Below are positions 1 to 10,644 of a DNA stretch of 64,000 nt, one piece after another (position 1 is the first letter of the stretch; every line of letters begins with the position of its first letter). Where the stretch lies: positions 186,001 through 250,000 of the forward strand of contig NC_036444.1 in the NCBI RefSeq assembly GCF_002775205.1, in the 5' to 3' direction. The stretch comes from Xiphophorus maculatus (Eukaryota; Chordata; Actinopteri; Cyprinodontiformes; Poeciliidae). A program made the translations under genes and the position numbers. Below the pieces are notes generated by a model that saw only the letters and a program-made list of their open reading frames with translations, was not told where the DNA came from and did no database searches.

Positions 1-410
1 GGCCAAACTATTCCATTGTGTAACAGTGCTTTGGATAAAAAAGTCACATAAAGCCAAAAACCGCAATTACATGATGTAAAAATATTCAAGGCTTTTATTT
101 TGAAATTTTCAGTATGCTTAATTTTAAAGTTCCGAACTAATCCCATGTGTAACATTGCTTTGGATGAAAAAGTCACATAAAGCCAAAAACAGCAATTACC
201 TGATGTAAAAATATTCAAGGCTTTTATTTTGAAATTATTATTATGCTCCATTTTAAAGTTCCAAACTAATCCCATGTGTAACATTGCTTTGGATGAAAAA
301 GTCATATACGGCCAAAAAGAGCAATTACGTCATGTAAAATATTCAAGGCTTTTATTTTGAAATTTTCAGTATGCTTAATTTTAAAGTTTAAAACTAATCC
401 CATGTGTAAC
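1..410. repeat. ~128-bp satellite, block 1 (cut by window edge)
   Basis: About three tandem copies of an AT-rich unit. The phrase AACTAATCCCATGTGTAAC recurs at 135, 264 and 392, giving a period of 128-129 bp. Each unit also carries a GCTTTGGATGAAAAAGTC block and an AAGGCTTTTATTTTGAAATT block. The array is already running at base 1, so it continues outside the window. Open frames through it are products of the repeat and not genes. Confidence 0.95.
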
Positions 411-1302
411 AGTTACTGAGTTAAATCAGTTATATACAGCCGATAGCAGCAGGTAGTTCTAAAGGCCAGTTCTCAGTCCTGATCTGTTTCAACTGAGGGT
501 AGATAGAACTACAGTGATGCGTTTTTGTAGTCCTAATGAGCAGCCAATAGCCTCTTGAGTTCCGTTGCTATGGCAAATAATGGTCTCAGCAGGTGTGAGC
601 TCTGAGCTCTGAGCTCTGAAACACACAAGTGTGTTTGAGCAAACACACTTTACTGAAAAAAAGCATTGGAAACAAATCCTTCTTGTTCGGGAACCGTAAT
701 ACATATTCGAAAAGCGTTTTAAGCGTATGACAGTTCAATGTGTCTTCTGCGATAGTCCCGAGATTCATATCTGTACCTCACTCAGAGCATTTACAGCGAT
801 GAGAGAAAGAAATGTTGTGCCCAGATATGAACCGAGATGGGCTGTCACTCTAATTTGAAGAAAAATGAGAAAGTTTGGGTCGCTTAGAGGCAAATTGTGG
901 ACAAACCGTAACTGGTATCGACGAGCCGTCTTCACTTTCGAAGAGATCACAGACGTATCTACAAAATGAAATTTGAATGGCATTTCTAGGTGAATTTGTG
1001 ACGACACAGCAAATCCTCAAAAATAGGGTATTTCCAGGATTTTTCCCATTGACTTATAATGGGGGTTTTTTTCGCAGTTTTTTGCGAATTATGTCGCCAC
1101 GTTAAGCCCAAATCCCACCAAAAATAATAGCTCCAATGGCGTGAATTTTCTGCACGTTTTGATACCTCATTTGTAGGTGTGCACCCAGCGGTATGAGCCG
1201 CATTAACGGTGACGGAAGAAAAATAAAGAAGAAACTTAAAGAGACGCTTCTCTCCGACAATAGTAATAGGTTCCTGCCATTGCTTTGCATGGCAGGCCCC
1301 AA
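410..1302. repeat. 0.9-kb module, copy 1, between satellite blocks
   Basis: This segment starts with CAGTTACTGAGTTAAATCAG where the satellite stops and is repeated with few differences at 2971-3853. It ends with a short hairpin-like sequence around TGCCATTGCTTTGCATGGCA. The small ORFs in both copies are interrupted at different places and match no family I recognise. It may be the body of a mobile or satellite-associated element, but no terminal structure could be fixed. Confidence 0.85.
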
Positions 1303-1489
1303 CTAGAAAATTTCGGAAGAAATTTAGCCGGGGCCTGCCAAGGCGCGGCCGTGGGGTTTGGGCCCGGTGTCGTCACGCCACAAATCGTCGTCGACGCTAA
1401 AGAACGCCGTGACGTAATCAGTGGCACGCGGAGAACCGCAAGAACGTTAAGTGAGGCGGACGTGCACCATTCGGTACGATTTAAAATGT
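1303..1489. other. GC/CpG-rich spacer between module 1 and satellite block 2
   Basis: This short stretch is rich in CpG (several CGTC/GACG words), unlike the AT-rich satellite on either side. No counterpart was seen after module copy 2. No gene is visible. Confidence 0.5.
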
Positions 1490-2970
1490 TGTCAAGGCTT
1501 TTATTTTGGAAGTTTTGTTAAACTTCATTTCAAAGGGCCAAACTAATCCCATGCGTAATAGTCCTTGGGTTAAAATAGTTATATAATGCTCAAAACACAA
1601 GTAGCTGATGTAAAAAAATGCAAGGCTTTTATTTTGAAATTTTCAGTATGCTTCATTTTTAAGCTCCGAACTAATACCACGTGTAAGAGTGCTTTGGATG
1701 AAAAAGTCAAAAAAAGCCAAAAAGAGCTATTACCTCATGTAAAAATATTCAAGGCTTTTATTTTGAAATTATTATTATGCTCCATTTTAAAGTTCCAAAC
1801 TAATCCCATGTGTAACAGTGCTTTGGATGAAAAAGTCATATACGGCCAAAAAAAGCAATTACATGATGTAAAAATATTCAAGGCTTTTATTTTGAAATTT
1901 TCAGTATGCTTCATTTCAGAGGGCCAAACTAATACCACGTGTAACAGTGCTTTGGATGAAAAAGTCATATACGGCCAAAAAGAGCAATTACGTCATGTAA
2001 AATATTCAAGGCTTTTATTTTGAAATTTTCAGTATGCTTAATTTTAAAGTTCCAAACTAATCCCATGTGTAACAGTGCTTTGGATGGAAAAGTCAGATAA
2101 AGCCAAAAAGAGCAAATACATGATGTAAAAATATTCAGGGCTTTTATTTTGAAATTATTATTATGCTCCATTTTAAAGTTCCAAACTAATCCCATGTGTA
2201 ACAGTGCTTTGGATGAAAAAGTCATATACGGCCAAAAACAGCAATTACCTGATGTAAAAATATTCAAGGCTTTTATTTTGAAATTATTATTATGCTCCAT
2301 TTTAAAGTTCCGAACTAATCCCATGTGTAACATTGCTTTGGATGAAAAAGTCATATACGGCCAAAAAGAGCAATTACGTCATGTAAAATATTCAAGGCTT
2401 TTATTTTGAAATTTTCAGTATGCTTAATTTCAAAGTTCCAAACTAATCCCATGTGTAACATTGCTTTGGATGAAAAAGTCACATAAAGCCAAAAACCGCA
2501 ATTACATGATGTAAAAATATTCAAGGCTTTTATTTTGAAATTATTATTATGCTCCATTTTAAATTCCGAACTAATCCCATGTGTAACAGTGCTTTGGATA
2601 AAAAAGTCACATAAAGCCAAAAACAGCAATTACATGATGTAAAAATATTCAAGGCTTTTATTTTGAAATTATTATTCTCCATTTTAAAGTTCCAAACTAA
2701 TCCCATGTGTAACATTGCTTTGGATGAAAAAGTCATATACGGCCAAAAAAAGCAATTACCTGATGTAAAAATATTCAAGGCTTTTATTTTGAAATTATTA
2801 TTATTCTCCATTTTAAAGTTCCAAAGTAATCCCATGTGTAACAGTGCTTTGGATGAAAACGTCAAATAAAGCCAAAAACAGCAATTACCTGATGTAAAAC
2901 TATTCAAGGCTTTTATTTTGAAATTATTATTATGCTCCATTTTAAAGTTCCAAACTAATCCCATGTGTAA
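1490..2970. repeat. ~128-bp satellite, block 2
   Basis: Roughly eleven to twelve tandem copies of the unit seen at 1-410 (for example AACTAAT phrases at 1669 and 1798, 129 bp apart). Units differ by point changes and small indels, such as TATTATTATGCTCC against TTTTCAGTATGCTT variants. The variants are interspersed, which suggests repeated unequal exchange. Overlapping ORFs on both strands repeat the same peptide in different frames and should not be annotated as proteins. Confidence 0.95.
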
Positions 2971-3915
2971 CAGTTACTGAGTTAAATCAGTTATATACAG
3001 CCCATAGCAGCAGTAGTTCTAAAGGCCAGTTCTCAGTCCTGATCTGTTTCAACTGAGGATAGATAGAACTACAGTGATGCGTATTCGTAGTCCAAATCAG
3101 CAGCCAATAGCCTCTTGAGTTCCGTTGCTATGGCAAATAATGGTCTCAGCAGGTGTGAGCTCTGAGCTGTGAGCTCTCAAACACACAAGTGTGTTTGAGC
3201 AAACACACTTTACTGAAAAAAAGCATTGGAAACAAATCCTTCTTGTTCGGGAACCGTAATACATATTCGAAAAGCGTTTCGAGCGTATGACAGTTCAATG
3301 TGTCTTCTGCGATAGTCCCGAGATTCATATCTGTACCTCACTCAGAACATTTACAGCGATGAGAGAAAGAAATGTTGTGCCCAGATATGAACCGAGATGG
3401 GCTGTCACTGTAATTTCAGCAAAAATGAGAAAGTTTGGGTCGCTTAGAGGCAAATTGTGGACAAACCGTAACTGGTATCGACGAGCCGTCTTCACTTTCG
3501 AAGAGATCACAGACGTATCTACAAAATGAAATTTGAATGGCATTTCTACGTGAATTTGTGACGACACAGCAAATCCTCAAAAATAGGGTATTTCTAGGAT
3601 TTTTCCCATTGAGTTATAATGGGGTTTTTTTCGTAGTTTTTTGCGAATTATGTCGCCACGTTAAGCCCAAATCCCACCACAAGTAATAGCTCCAATGGCG
3701 TGAATTTTCTGCACGTTTTGATACCTCATTTGTAGGTGTGCACCCAGCGGTATGAGCCGCATTAACGGTTACGGAAGAATAAAGAATATTAAAGAGACGC
3801 TTCTCTCATAGGTTCCTGCCATTGCTTTGCATGGCAGGCCCCAAATATTAAAGAGACGCTTCTCTCCGGCAATAGTAATAGGTTCCTGCCATTGCTTTGC
3901 ATGGCAGGCCCCAAA
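2971..3915. repeat. 0.9-kb module, copy 2
   Basis: Direct repeat of 410-1302, about 2.56 kb downstream of copy 1. Near its end the segment containing TTCCTGCCATTGCTTTGCAT is itself duplicated (about 3790-3853 and 3854-3915), whereas copy 1 has it once. Together with the satellite blocks it forms a higher-order unit of satellite plus module. Confidence 0.85.
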
Positions 3916-3923
3916 TATGGTAA

Positions 3924-3996
3924 CAGGCAAAGAGCCGCATTCTTATTGGTCGAGAGCCGCATGCGGCTCGAGAGCCGCGTGTTCGCCACCCCTGAT
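3924..3996 (-). mobile_element. hAT-type terminal fragment
   Basis: On the minus strand this reads inward from CAGGGGTGGCGAACACGCGG and continues with GAGCCGCATGCGGCTC. Such CAGGGGTGG...GCCGCATGCGGCTC ends are typical of vertebrate hAT elements. No partner end or transposase was found, so this is a relic or a boundary of the module above. Confidence 0.5.
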
Positions 3997-4700
3997 ATAG
4001 AAAAAAGATCATTCTCTCTGGCAGTTACCAGCGCAGAGTCTACTGCCGGGGTCCGAGCCCCAAAGATTATTTCTTGTCAAATAAACTTTCTAAAACTTTC
4101 TCTCTGTGTGAGTCTTTCCAGGTTGAAGCTACATTTAAAGTTTTAATTAATCTCTTTGGGTTTTGCAACAATTGGATATTTAAGGTTTTTATTTTATGAA
4201 TTGATTGCAATTGGTAGAATTGATATGGAATTTCTAAATGGAATAGTGGGACACCAATCAGTTTACTGGTTGAACTGGAGTCCTTATAGCAAAAGTTTCC
4301 AATGAGACATTATGGTAAACAATGATAATAGCTGAGCCAGGTCAGCTATTAGTTTATATGGCTATGGTTTATAGAATCAACCAAAAATATTCTAGTTTTC
4401 TGAATGGCATTTGTTAGAAGTTCAGACGTCCTTTGGTTTGTTTGTAAATTATATTCACAATGTGAATAATAAGAAAAATATTTGGCAAATAAACAAAAGT
4501 GCTCTGTGAATGGACGTACTAAGTTGGCCAAAATTGTTGACTAAATGTTTTACAGACCAAACCTCTTTTCCATCTAGTTCTTATTTAATAAGCCAGAGGC
4601 TGTTATATTTTAGATTGTAACTTATTTATTTTAAGAGTACCATTCACAACATCAAAATATATTATTTGAACTTCATTTGTTTATATCTGTTTTCTTAATC
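3997..4700. other. AT-rich intergenic DNA, no gene seen
   Basis: The first ~150 bp contain CAAATAAACTTTC followed by CTTTCTCTCTGTGTGAGTC, which resembles the polyadenylation/U5 part of an LTR, but no matching second LTR or tRNA primer site was seen. The rest is AT-rich with no ORF that resembles a protein. Confidence 0.4.
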
Positions 4701-4790
4701 TGCGATGGACAGGCGATCTGTCCAGGGTCAGCAGCCCTCATGACCCGACTATAGGGATAATTCATGATAATTAATGGATGGATAAATGTG
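4701..4790 (+). mobile_element. 3' fragment of a tRNA-derived SINE
   Basis: The sequence TGCGATGGACAGGCGATCTG, then GTCCAGGGT, ending in AATGGATGGAT, corresponds to the 3' end of the same SINE family present almost complete on the minus strand at 30943-31276. The tRNA-like head is missing here. Confidence 0.6.
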
Positions 4791-5136
4791 CTCTTAATGT
4801 AATGTACATTTGTCTCCAAAATATTGATTTGATTCATGTTTTATTACTTTTGTTTGAGATAGATTGGGTGTAAGGATAGATAAATACATCTCCATAATGT
4901 TTCCTTATTGTTGCTTATTCTAGATTGTTTGTTACTAATATAATTTTAAATAAAGATTTGGAAATAAAAAAGTGACTTACCACGTGACAGACATACCACG
5001 TGACATATCACGTTTTGTAGCCATTTCTTTACTATTTAATTTGTATTTTTAATGTTGAAAGTGTTCTTGGGTGTTTTAAAAGGCGTTGTCAAATAAAATA
5101 CGTTATTATTAGTATAATTATTATAATACGATCGGT
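4791..5136. other. AT-rich intergenic DNA
   Basis: No coding or RNA gene is visible. Two nearby ACCACGTGACA words lie around 4980-5005 (E-box-like CACGTG), with no evidence of use. Confidence 0.4.
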
Positions 5137-5260
5137 ACAGGAAATAGTGTCACTAGCGCCCCCTTCATTTCCGGAATGAAATAGTCCCATTTCCATATAA
5201 GGTATGAGACTGACAGTGGTCCGTCCCCGCCCCATTCTGTTTGCTGCAGCGAGGTGTACT
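5137..5260 (+). mobile_element. Right end of a TIR element (family R)
   Basis: The segment from CGATCGGTACAGG to TTCTGTTTGCTGCAGCGA is the reverse complement (with point differences) of 26062-26180. It also matches, in the same orientation, the end of the copy at 32141-32400. The shared feature is a long inverted terminal sequence around CTGTTTGCTGCAG. No transposase is present, so it is a non-autonomous DNA element. Confidence 0.6.
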
Positions 5261-5785
5261 TGCGAGTTCCTTCTCACATTTGCTGGTTTTCTTCCAGAGG
5301 TGTCCCTGCCACCCACAAGTGAGAGCAGTCACTGGAAACAGAGAGTTTTTCAGCATGTCCCCAATTATTTCCTAGACATTATTTCTTTGTGCAAATGTAT
5401 AAATACAAAGTCTAAACATGAAGCTGCTGGAAATCTACTTGTAGTAAATCAAACATGAACTGGATGTGCGCTTTTATTGTGAAAACAGTACTTAAAAGGG
5501 GGAGAACCGTAATGTCTTGAGCTGTTGCGCACGTGAATATTGTGTTCGGACCGGCCTTTCGAAGAGGCGGCTAGCTTTACCGCAGTGGTTTACTAGCTAG
5601 CTTCTGTAAATCCCGCCATCTGTGAGCCCAACCAGGTGAGCTAACGAAAAATGAACTAACTGGAACAAGAAGTCATGAAGAAACTGACAGAAACAACTTG
5701 GGGAAAAGAATTTCCGTTGCTCTGTTCAGTCCTGCCGATCCGAACTACCGACCGTCATGATTTAGTGACGTAACTGCAAAGGGTT
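5261..5785. other. Intergenic, nothing recognised
   Basis: No ORF with a recognisable protein. Moderate GC with scattered CpG near 5520-5580. Confidence 0.4.
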
Positions 5786-5950
5786 AATAGAATAGAATAG
5801 AATTACTTTATTCATCCCAGCAGGGAAATTACTTCGCAGTTACAGCATAGAGACAAGACACAACAACAACCACCACTGAGTAGCAGTTGTAGACAAAATA
5901 AAAAATAATAATAAAATGATATTAATATAATATAATTAATATATTAATAA
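5786..5950 (-). mobile_element. 5'-truncated LINE 3' end
   Basis: An AATAGAATAGAATAGAATT tract followed by ACTTTATTCATCCCAGCAGG is the inverted 3' end of an L2/CR1-type fish LINE, whose 3' end is a short tandem repeat rather than poly(A). The sequence then fades into AT-rich DNA with no reverse transcriptase reading frame. Confidence 0.6.
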
Positions 5951-6761
5951 TAAAACTAATAGGTGCTGAAGGCACAAAAGGATTTCTCTCCTGCCTCCCT
6001 GATGTTGCCTCACGATGTCATCGCATTTATGTCATGATGTCATCGCATGTGAGCGGTTTCTGGAGGAAACATCTACAGCTTGGTTGATCTCTGACATGCA
6101 GAGGTGGATCAGAGCAACTCTTTGTGATGGAAACATTTTATAAAGACCTTGACTCAAAGTGGGTCATCCAACCAGAACCGGACCGGACCGGATTCCTTCC
6201 CAGCAGCAAGAAGCAGAGACCCGTTCTGCTGCAGGAGCAGTTCCTGGTTCTGGCCGTCCCCTCCGTCTGGAGCTAAACCCCCTGAGGCCGCAGCCGACTG
6301 CAGATGGAAACTCGAACCCATAACCAGGCGGGTTAACGAGTCCCTTCCTAAAAGTCTCTAGTCCAAGAATCTGCAGCCGAGTCGCCTCGTCCTCCACAGG
6401 CCGGGTCAGCCGAGGACTTGTCAGAAGCGACTCGCCGCGACCCGATGTGACACAATTTCCTGCCGCTTTGCTGCGTCCGGTAGGCTGTCAGCCGGAAACT
6501 CGTCAGCCTGGGTCAACACAGCAACCTGCCACAGGCAATCAGTCAGCAGGAGCAACCAGAACCAGAACCAGACTGGTCAAAACTTGGATCTGCGGACAGA
6601 ACTTTTCTCCAGAACTCTGTTTGCTAAAAAAAATCTCCCAGAATTCCTCGGGTTTTTCTTTTCAACATGTTTTAATGTTTTGGACAGAAAATTTTCGGTT
6701 CTGTTTACAGGAATTCTTTTAGCCTGAATCTGGACGGAACCAGAACAGGTTCTGTTGGGTT
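5951..6761. other. Intergenic, downstream of the SDR gene
   Basis: No gene recognised. The region is rich in CCAGAACC/GGTTCTGG words, as in many non-coding stretches of this window. The 3' UTR of the minus-strand SDR gene presumably starts just below 6762. Confidence 0.4.
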
Positions 6762-9700
6762 TTAGAGGTTCCCGTCCAGCAGCTGGGTCTGCAGGTCCGC
6801 AGGGCTGCTGACGGTGAAAACGCGGTGGGAGGAGCTTCCTCGCTCCACCAAGGTTGCCACGGCAACGCCCAAGTCCAAATGGTTCAGGTAGCCGGGCGCC
6901 AGGCGCTCCGGAGTCGCCACACCTGTGTTGATCTTCACCTGTTGGAGAGGAAGAGGAGGCTGGAAGAACTGCATGGTGGGAGATGAACCATAAAAAATGG
7001 CAGATTTAGCAAAACAACTAAAACATGAAAACATTAAAAGTGCTGGGAGGGGTCAGAGGTCAGAGCCAGGGGTCAGCCCCCCCTCACCTGGCACAGCCTG
7101 CAGTCTACCTGCGGGTATTCCTCTCGCAGCACCTGGCAGAAGGCCAGCGCGCTGGCGGCGCCGACCGTCAGGAAGCCGGTCCCCGGCATCAGCAACTGCT
7201 CTCCGGCTCCCCCTGGAGGCAGAGCCACACGGAGCAGACTGGGGTTACTGGGAGCTGCGCCTCCCCAACATGTTTCTTTGGGGTTTGTTAGAGAACAAAC
7301 AGCATCTCTACAGTGGAACATGGTGGTGGCAGCATCATGTTGTGGGAAGATGGCCGCAGCTAAATCAGGACGATACTGGAGGAAAACGTGGGGTCAAAGT
7401 TCAGCTTCCAGCAGGGCGACCAGCCAGAGGTCAGATTCATGAGCTGGAATGGCCTAGTCAAAGAAGCTTATTGCTTCTGAGTCTTGTTGCCAATGACGAT
7501 GCATCCCGAGGTTTGAATACTTTGCCATGATTACCTGTGATGAAGGTGTAGCTGCAGGACGGATCGTCCCTCACCAGGGGGAAAAACGTCTTCCAGGAGA
7601 CGAAGGTGCTGAACAGCAGCGCGTCCAAAACCTGCAGACGACGACAGGCAGGACGCATGAGGACAGCAGGGGACATGGGGGACGGGAAGGAACAGGACAA
7701 GGACAGCAGGGGACATTCACGATCACTGTGTGCTGCAGGGTGTGTGTGTGCTGACCCAGTGCAGGTCCTGGAGGGTCTGGGTGTGTGGCGGGCCGCCCTG
7801 CCACCAGCTGAAGCCCAGGGCAGAAACCACGTCCGTCACCTTCCCCACCTGCTGCAGCAGCTGCTGCTTTGCCTGCTGCGCTCCGTCCTCTGAGCCTGGA
7901 CACACAGAGAGCGCGTCCGCATGGCGTCCCAACCTTAAATCATCGCTTTAGCATGTAAACACATTGATTTAACATTAGCATGCTAACAGGTTGAATTAAG
8001 GTTGGCATGCTAACCTATTAATGTAATGTTAGCATGCTAACGTGTTGATTTAATGAAGGGGTGCCCAAAGTCGGTCCTCGAGGGCCGGCATCCTGCATGT
8101 TTTAGTTCTCTCAGTGGTACCAACAACCTTTTCAGCGTGTCACTGTTCTTCTTAGGCCTTCCAATGAGCCATCTTTTGGTCCCTAACCTGATTTAATGTT
8201 AGCATGCTAACATGTTGATTTAACGTTAGCATTGTTAACGCGTTGATTTAACGTTAGCATTGTTAACGCGTTGATTTAACGTTAGCATGCTAACGCGTTG
8301 ATTTGACGTTAGCATTGTTAACGCGTTGATTTAACGTTAGCATGCTAACGCGTTGATTTAACGTTAGCATGCTAACGCGTTGATTTAACGTTAGCATGTT
8401 AACATGTTGATTTAACGTTAGCATGCTAACGCTTTGATTTAATGTTAGCATGCTAACATATTGATTTAACGTTAGCATGCTAACGCGTTGATTTAACGTT
8501 AGCATGCTAAAGTGTTGATTTAATGAAGGGGTGCCCAAAGTCGGTCCTCGAGGGCCGGCATCCTGCATGTTTTAGTTCTCTCAGTGGTACCAACAACCTT
8601 TTCAGCGTGTCACTGTTCTTCTTAGGCCTTCCAATGAGCCATCTTTTGATCCCTAACCTGATTTAATGTTAGCATGCTAACATGTTGATTTAACGTTAGC
8701 ATGCTAACGCATTGATTTAACGTTAGCATGCAAACGTGTTGATTTAACGTTAGCATTGTTAACGCGTTGATTTAACGTTAGCATTGTTAACGCGTTGATT
8801 TAACGTTAGCATTGTTAACGCGTTGATTTAACGTTAGCATGCTAACGCGTTGATTTAACGTTAGCATGCTAACGCGTTGATTTAACGTTAGCATGCTAAA
8901 GTGTTGATTTAATGAAGGGGTGCCCAAAGTCGGTCCTCGAGGGCCGGCATCCTGCATGTTTTAGTTCTCTCAGTGGTACCAACAACCTTTTCAGCGTGTC
9001 ACTGTTCTTCTTAGGCCTTCCAATGAGCCATCTTTTGATCCCTAACCTGATTTAATGTTAGCATGCTAACATGTTGATTTAACGTTAGCATGCTAACGCA
9101 TTGATTTAACGTTAGCATGCAAACGTGTTGATTTAACGTTAGCATTGTTAACGCGTTGATTTAACGTTAGCATTGTTAACGCGTTGATTTAACGTTAGCA
9201 TTGTTAACGCGTTGATTTAACGTTAGCATGCTAACGCGTTGATTTAACGTTAGCATGCTAACGCGTTGATTTAACGTTAGCATGCTAAAGTGTTGATTTA
9301 ATGAAGGGGTGCCCAAAGTCGGTCCTCGAGGGCCGGCATCCTGCATGTTTTAGTTCTCTCAGTGGTACCAACAACCTTTTCAGCGTGTCACTGTTCTTCT
9401 TAGGCCTTCCAATGAGCCATCTTTTGGTCCCTAACCTGATTTAATGTTAGCATGGTAACATGTTGATTTAACGTTAGCATTGTTAACGCGTTGATTTAAC
9501 GTTAGCATTGTTAACGCGTTGATTTAAAGTTAGCATGCTAACGCGTTGATTTAACGTTAGCATGCTAATGCGTTGATTTAACGTTAGCATGCTAACGTGT
9601 TGATGTTTTGCATCTGCAGTTTTACACTCAGCAGTAAATTCAAGCACTGAGAACTTAAGCAGCGAAAATGGTTGAAGAAGAAATGGGACCTCTGGGTCAC

Positions 9701-10644
9701 CATGGAAACCCACTCTCCCATCCGCACCTGTGGAGCAGAACTCCTGTTCTACATGCTAGCAGCTAAGCTATAAATCTGTTGGGACGCGACTACTTGCTGG
9801 AGTCTGTCAGCTGCTCCAGCAGACGGACTCCAGCAGTCCGTCTGGGCCACCTGGGCAAGTGGCCATAATGTTCTGCCGAACTGTTTGTTTTGTACTGTTA
9901 CTGCCATTCACCAGGAGACGCATCATGCTGTGGGCCAACTCACCCACGTTCCCCACTACAGCGATGAGGTTGTCCTTGCTGCTGGGAGAGACGAAGGCCC
10001 GGAGTTTCTCCAGTCGGCCGCCGTCTCTGGAGATCACCGCCGCCTTAAACCCTGAAAACGGAGCAACCCGACTCAGCAACTAAAACACAACTAAACCCCA
10101 AAACAGCAACTACAACACAACTTAACCAAAAAACTAAACCCTAAATCTGTCTTCTTTCTACAGGCTCTCCTTTGAGAATTGCTGTGGTTCAGCAGGAAGA
10201 TGTTCTGCTCCATTCTGGACTTTTCAGAACATCATCCATCTGGAACCGCCTCAAGTAAAGGAGTTGATTCCAATGTTTGGTTGAGCTTCTATTAATAACT
10301 TTATGCTGTCTACTCTCAGTTTGACTAGAGATGTGAGATTATAGATAATGGAGGAACGTGGGTTGTTTCGGGTTCCGGTTCGGTTGGTTTTACCCATAAA
10401 ATCGCTTAAAAACACAATAGATTATAAATAGTTCAGCAGTTCATGGCTGGAAAATATTGAAAACCGCCAGGAAAACTCATAAAAACTAAAATACGCGAGG
10501 CGCAAAACTGCGCTGAATAAGAGTGACAATAAATAATAATAATAATAATAATAATGTACCTTTATCCAGCAGGGCTTTGACTATACCAGAGCCCACCGTC
10601 CCCGCTCCTCCCAGAACCAACACGACCCGGTCTGACTTGGACAT
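6762..10644 (-). CDS. Atypical short-chain dehydrogenase/reductase (SDR), six exons
   Basis: Six coding exons on the minus strand: 10560-10644, 9944-10051, 7756-7895, 7535-7631, 7088-7212 and 6762-6938. All junctions are GT-AG and in phase, giving 243 residues. Residues 7-20 form the first Rossmann strand and a GGAGTVGSG nucleotide-binding loop, so an NAD(P)-binding SDR fold is well supported. After the strand ending in TFITGG, where classical SDRs have a Tyr-x-x-x-Lys pair, the sequence reads GTGFLTVGAAS with neither residue in register. A GFSWWQGG motif marks the middle. Length fits a single-domain SDR. The start at 10644 was chosen because it directly precedes the binding loop; an in-frame upstream ATG at 10755 adds a low-complexity Arg/Ser/Pro tail. 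I do not recognise the subfamily and cannot assign a substrate. It could be a binding or regulatory protein rather than an enzyme. Confidence 0.8.
7300..7530 (+). mobile_element. Tc1/mariner relic in SDR intron 4
   Basis: The intron at 7213-7534 contains GGTGGTGGCAGCATCATG and, further on, GAATGGCCTAGTCAAAG. These correspond to the transposase segments just before the catalytic Asp and at the RPSQSPDLNP motif of Tc1 elements. The reading frame is broken and no inverted repeats remain. Confidence 0.7.
7960..9600. repeat. 27-bp palindromic minisatellite with embedded hAT-like end
   Basis: The unit TTGATTTAACGTTAGCATGC plus TAACGCG (27 bp) is repeated dozens of times. Its core CGTTAGCATGCTAACG is a perfect 16-bp palindrome. 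Many units have CATTGTTAACG instead of CATGCTAACG. Four copies of a ~145-bp insert starting GGGGTGCCCAAAGTCGGTCC (around 8055, 8525, 8915 and 9303) interrupt the array, so a higher-order unit of roughly 390-470 bp has been tandemly amplified. The insert resembles a hAT terminus. The whole array lies in intron 2 of the SDR gene. Confidence 0.95.
10532..10553. repeat. (AAT)n microsatellite in SDR intron 1
   Basis: About seven AAT repeats lie just downstream (minus-strand sense) of the exon 1 donor of the SDR gene. Confidence 0.9.

Noticed and set aside
1586-2964. Several ORFs of 77-145 residues on both strands repeating KALNIFTS or ILKFQTNPMCN type peptides.
   Set aside because: They are translations of the ~128-bp satellite and shift frame from unit to unit; no start context or family.
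7960-9600. Possible CRISPR-like array of palindromic repeats.
   Set aside because: Units are contiguous without unique spacers, and the DNA is a vertebrate intron.
8290-9713. Minus-strand ORFs encoding repeated VSMLTLNQ peptides.
   Set aside because: The 27-bp period keeps the frame open; the region is an intron of the SDR gene.
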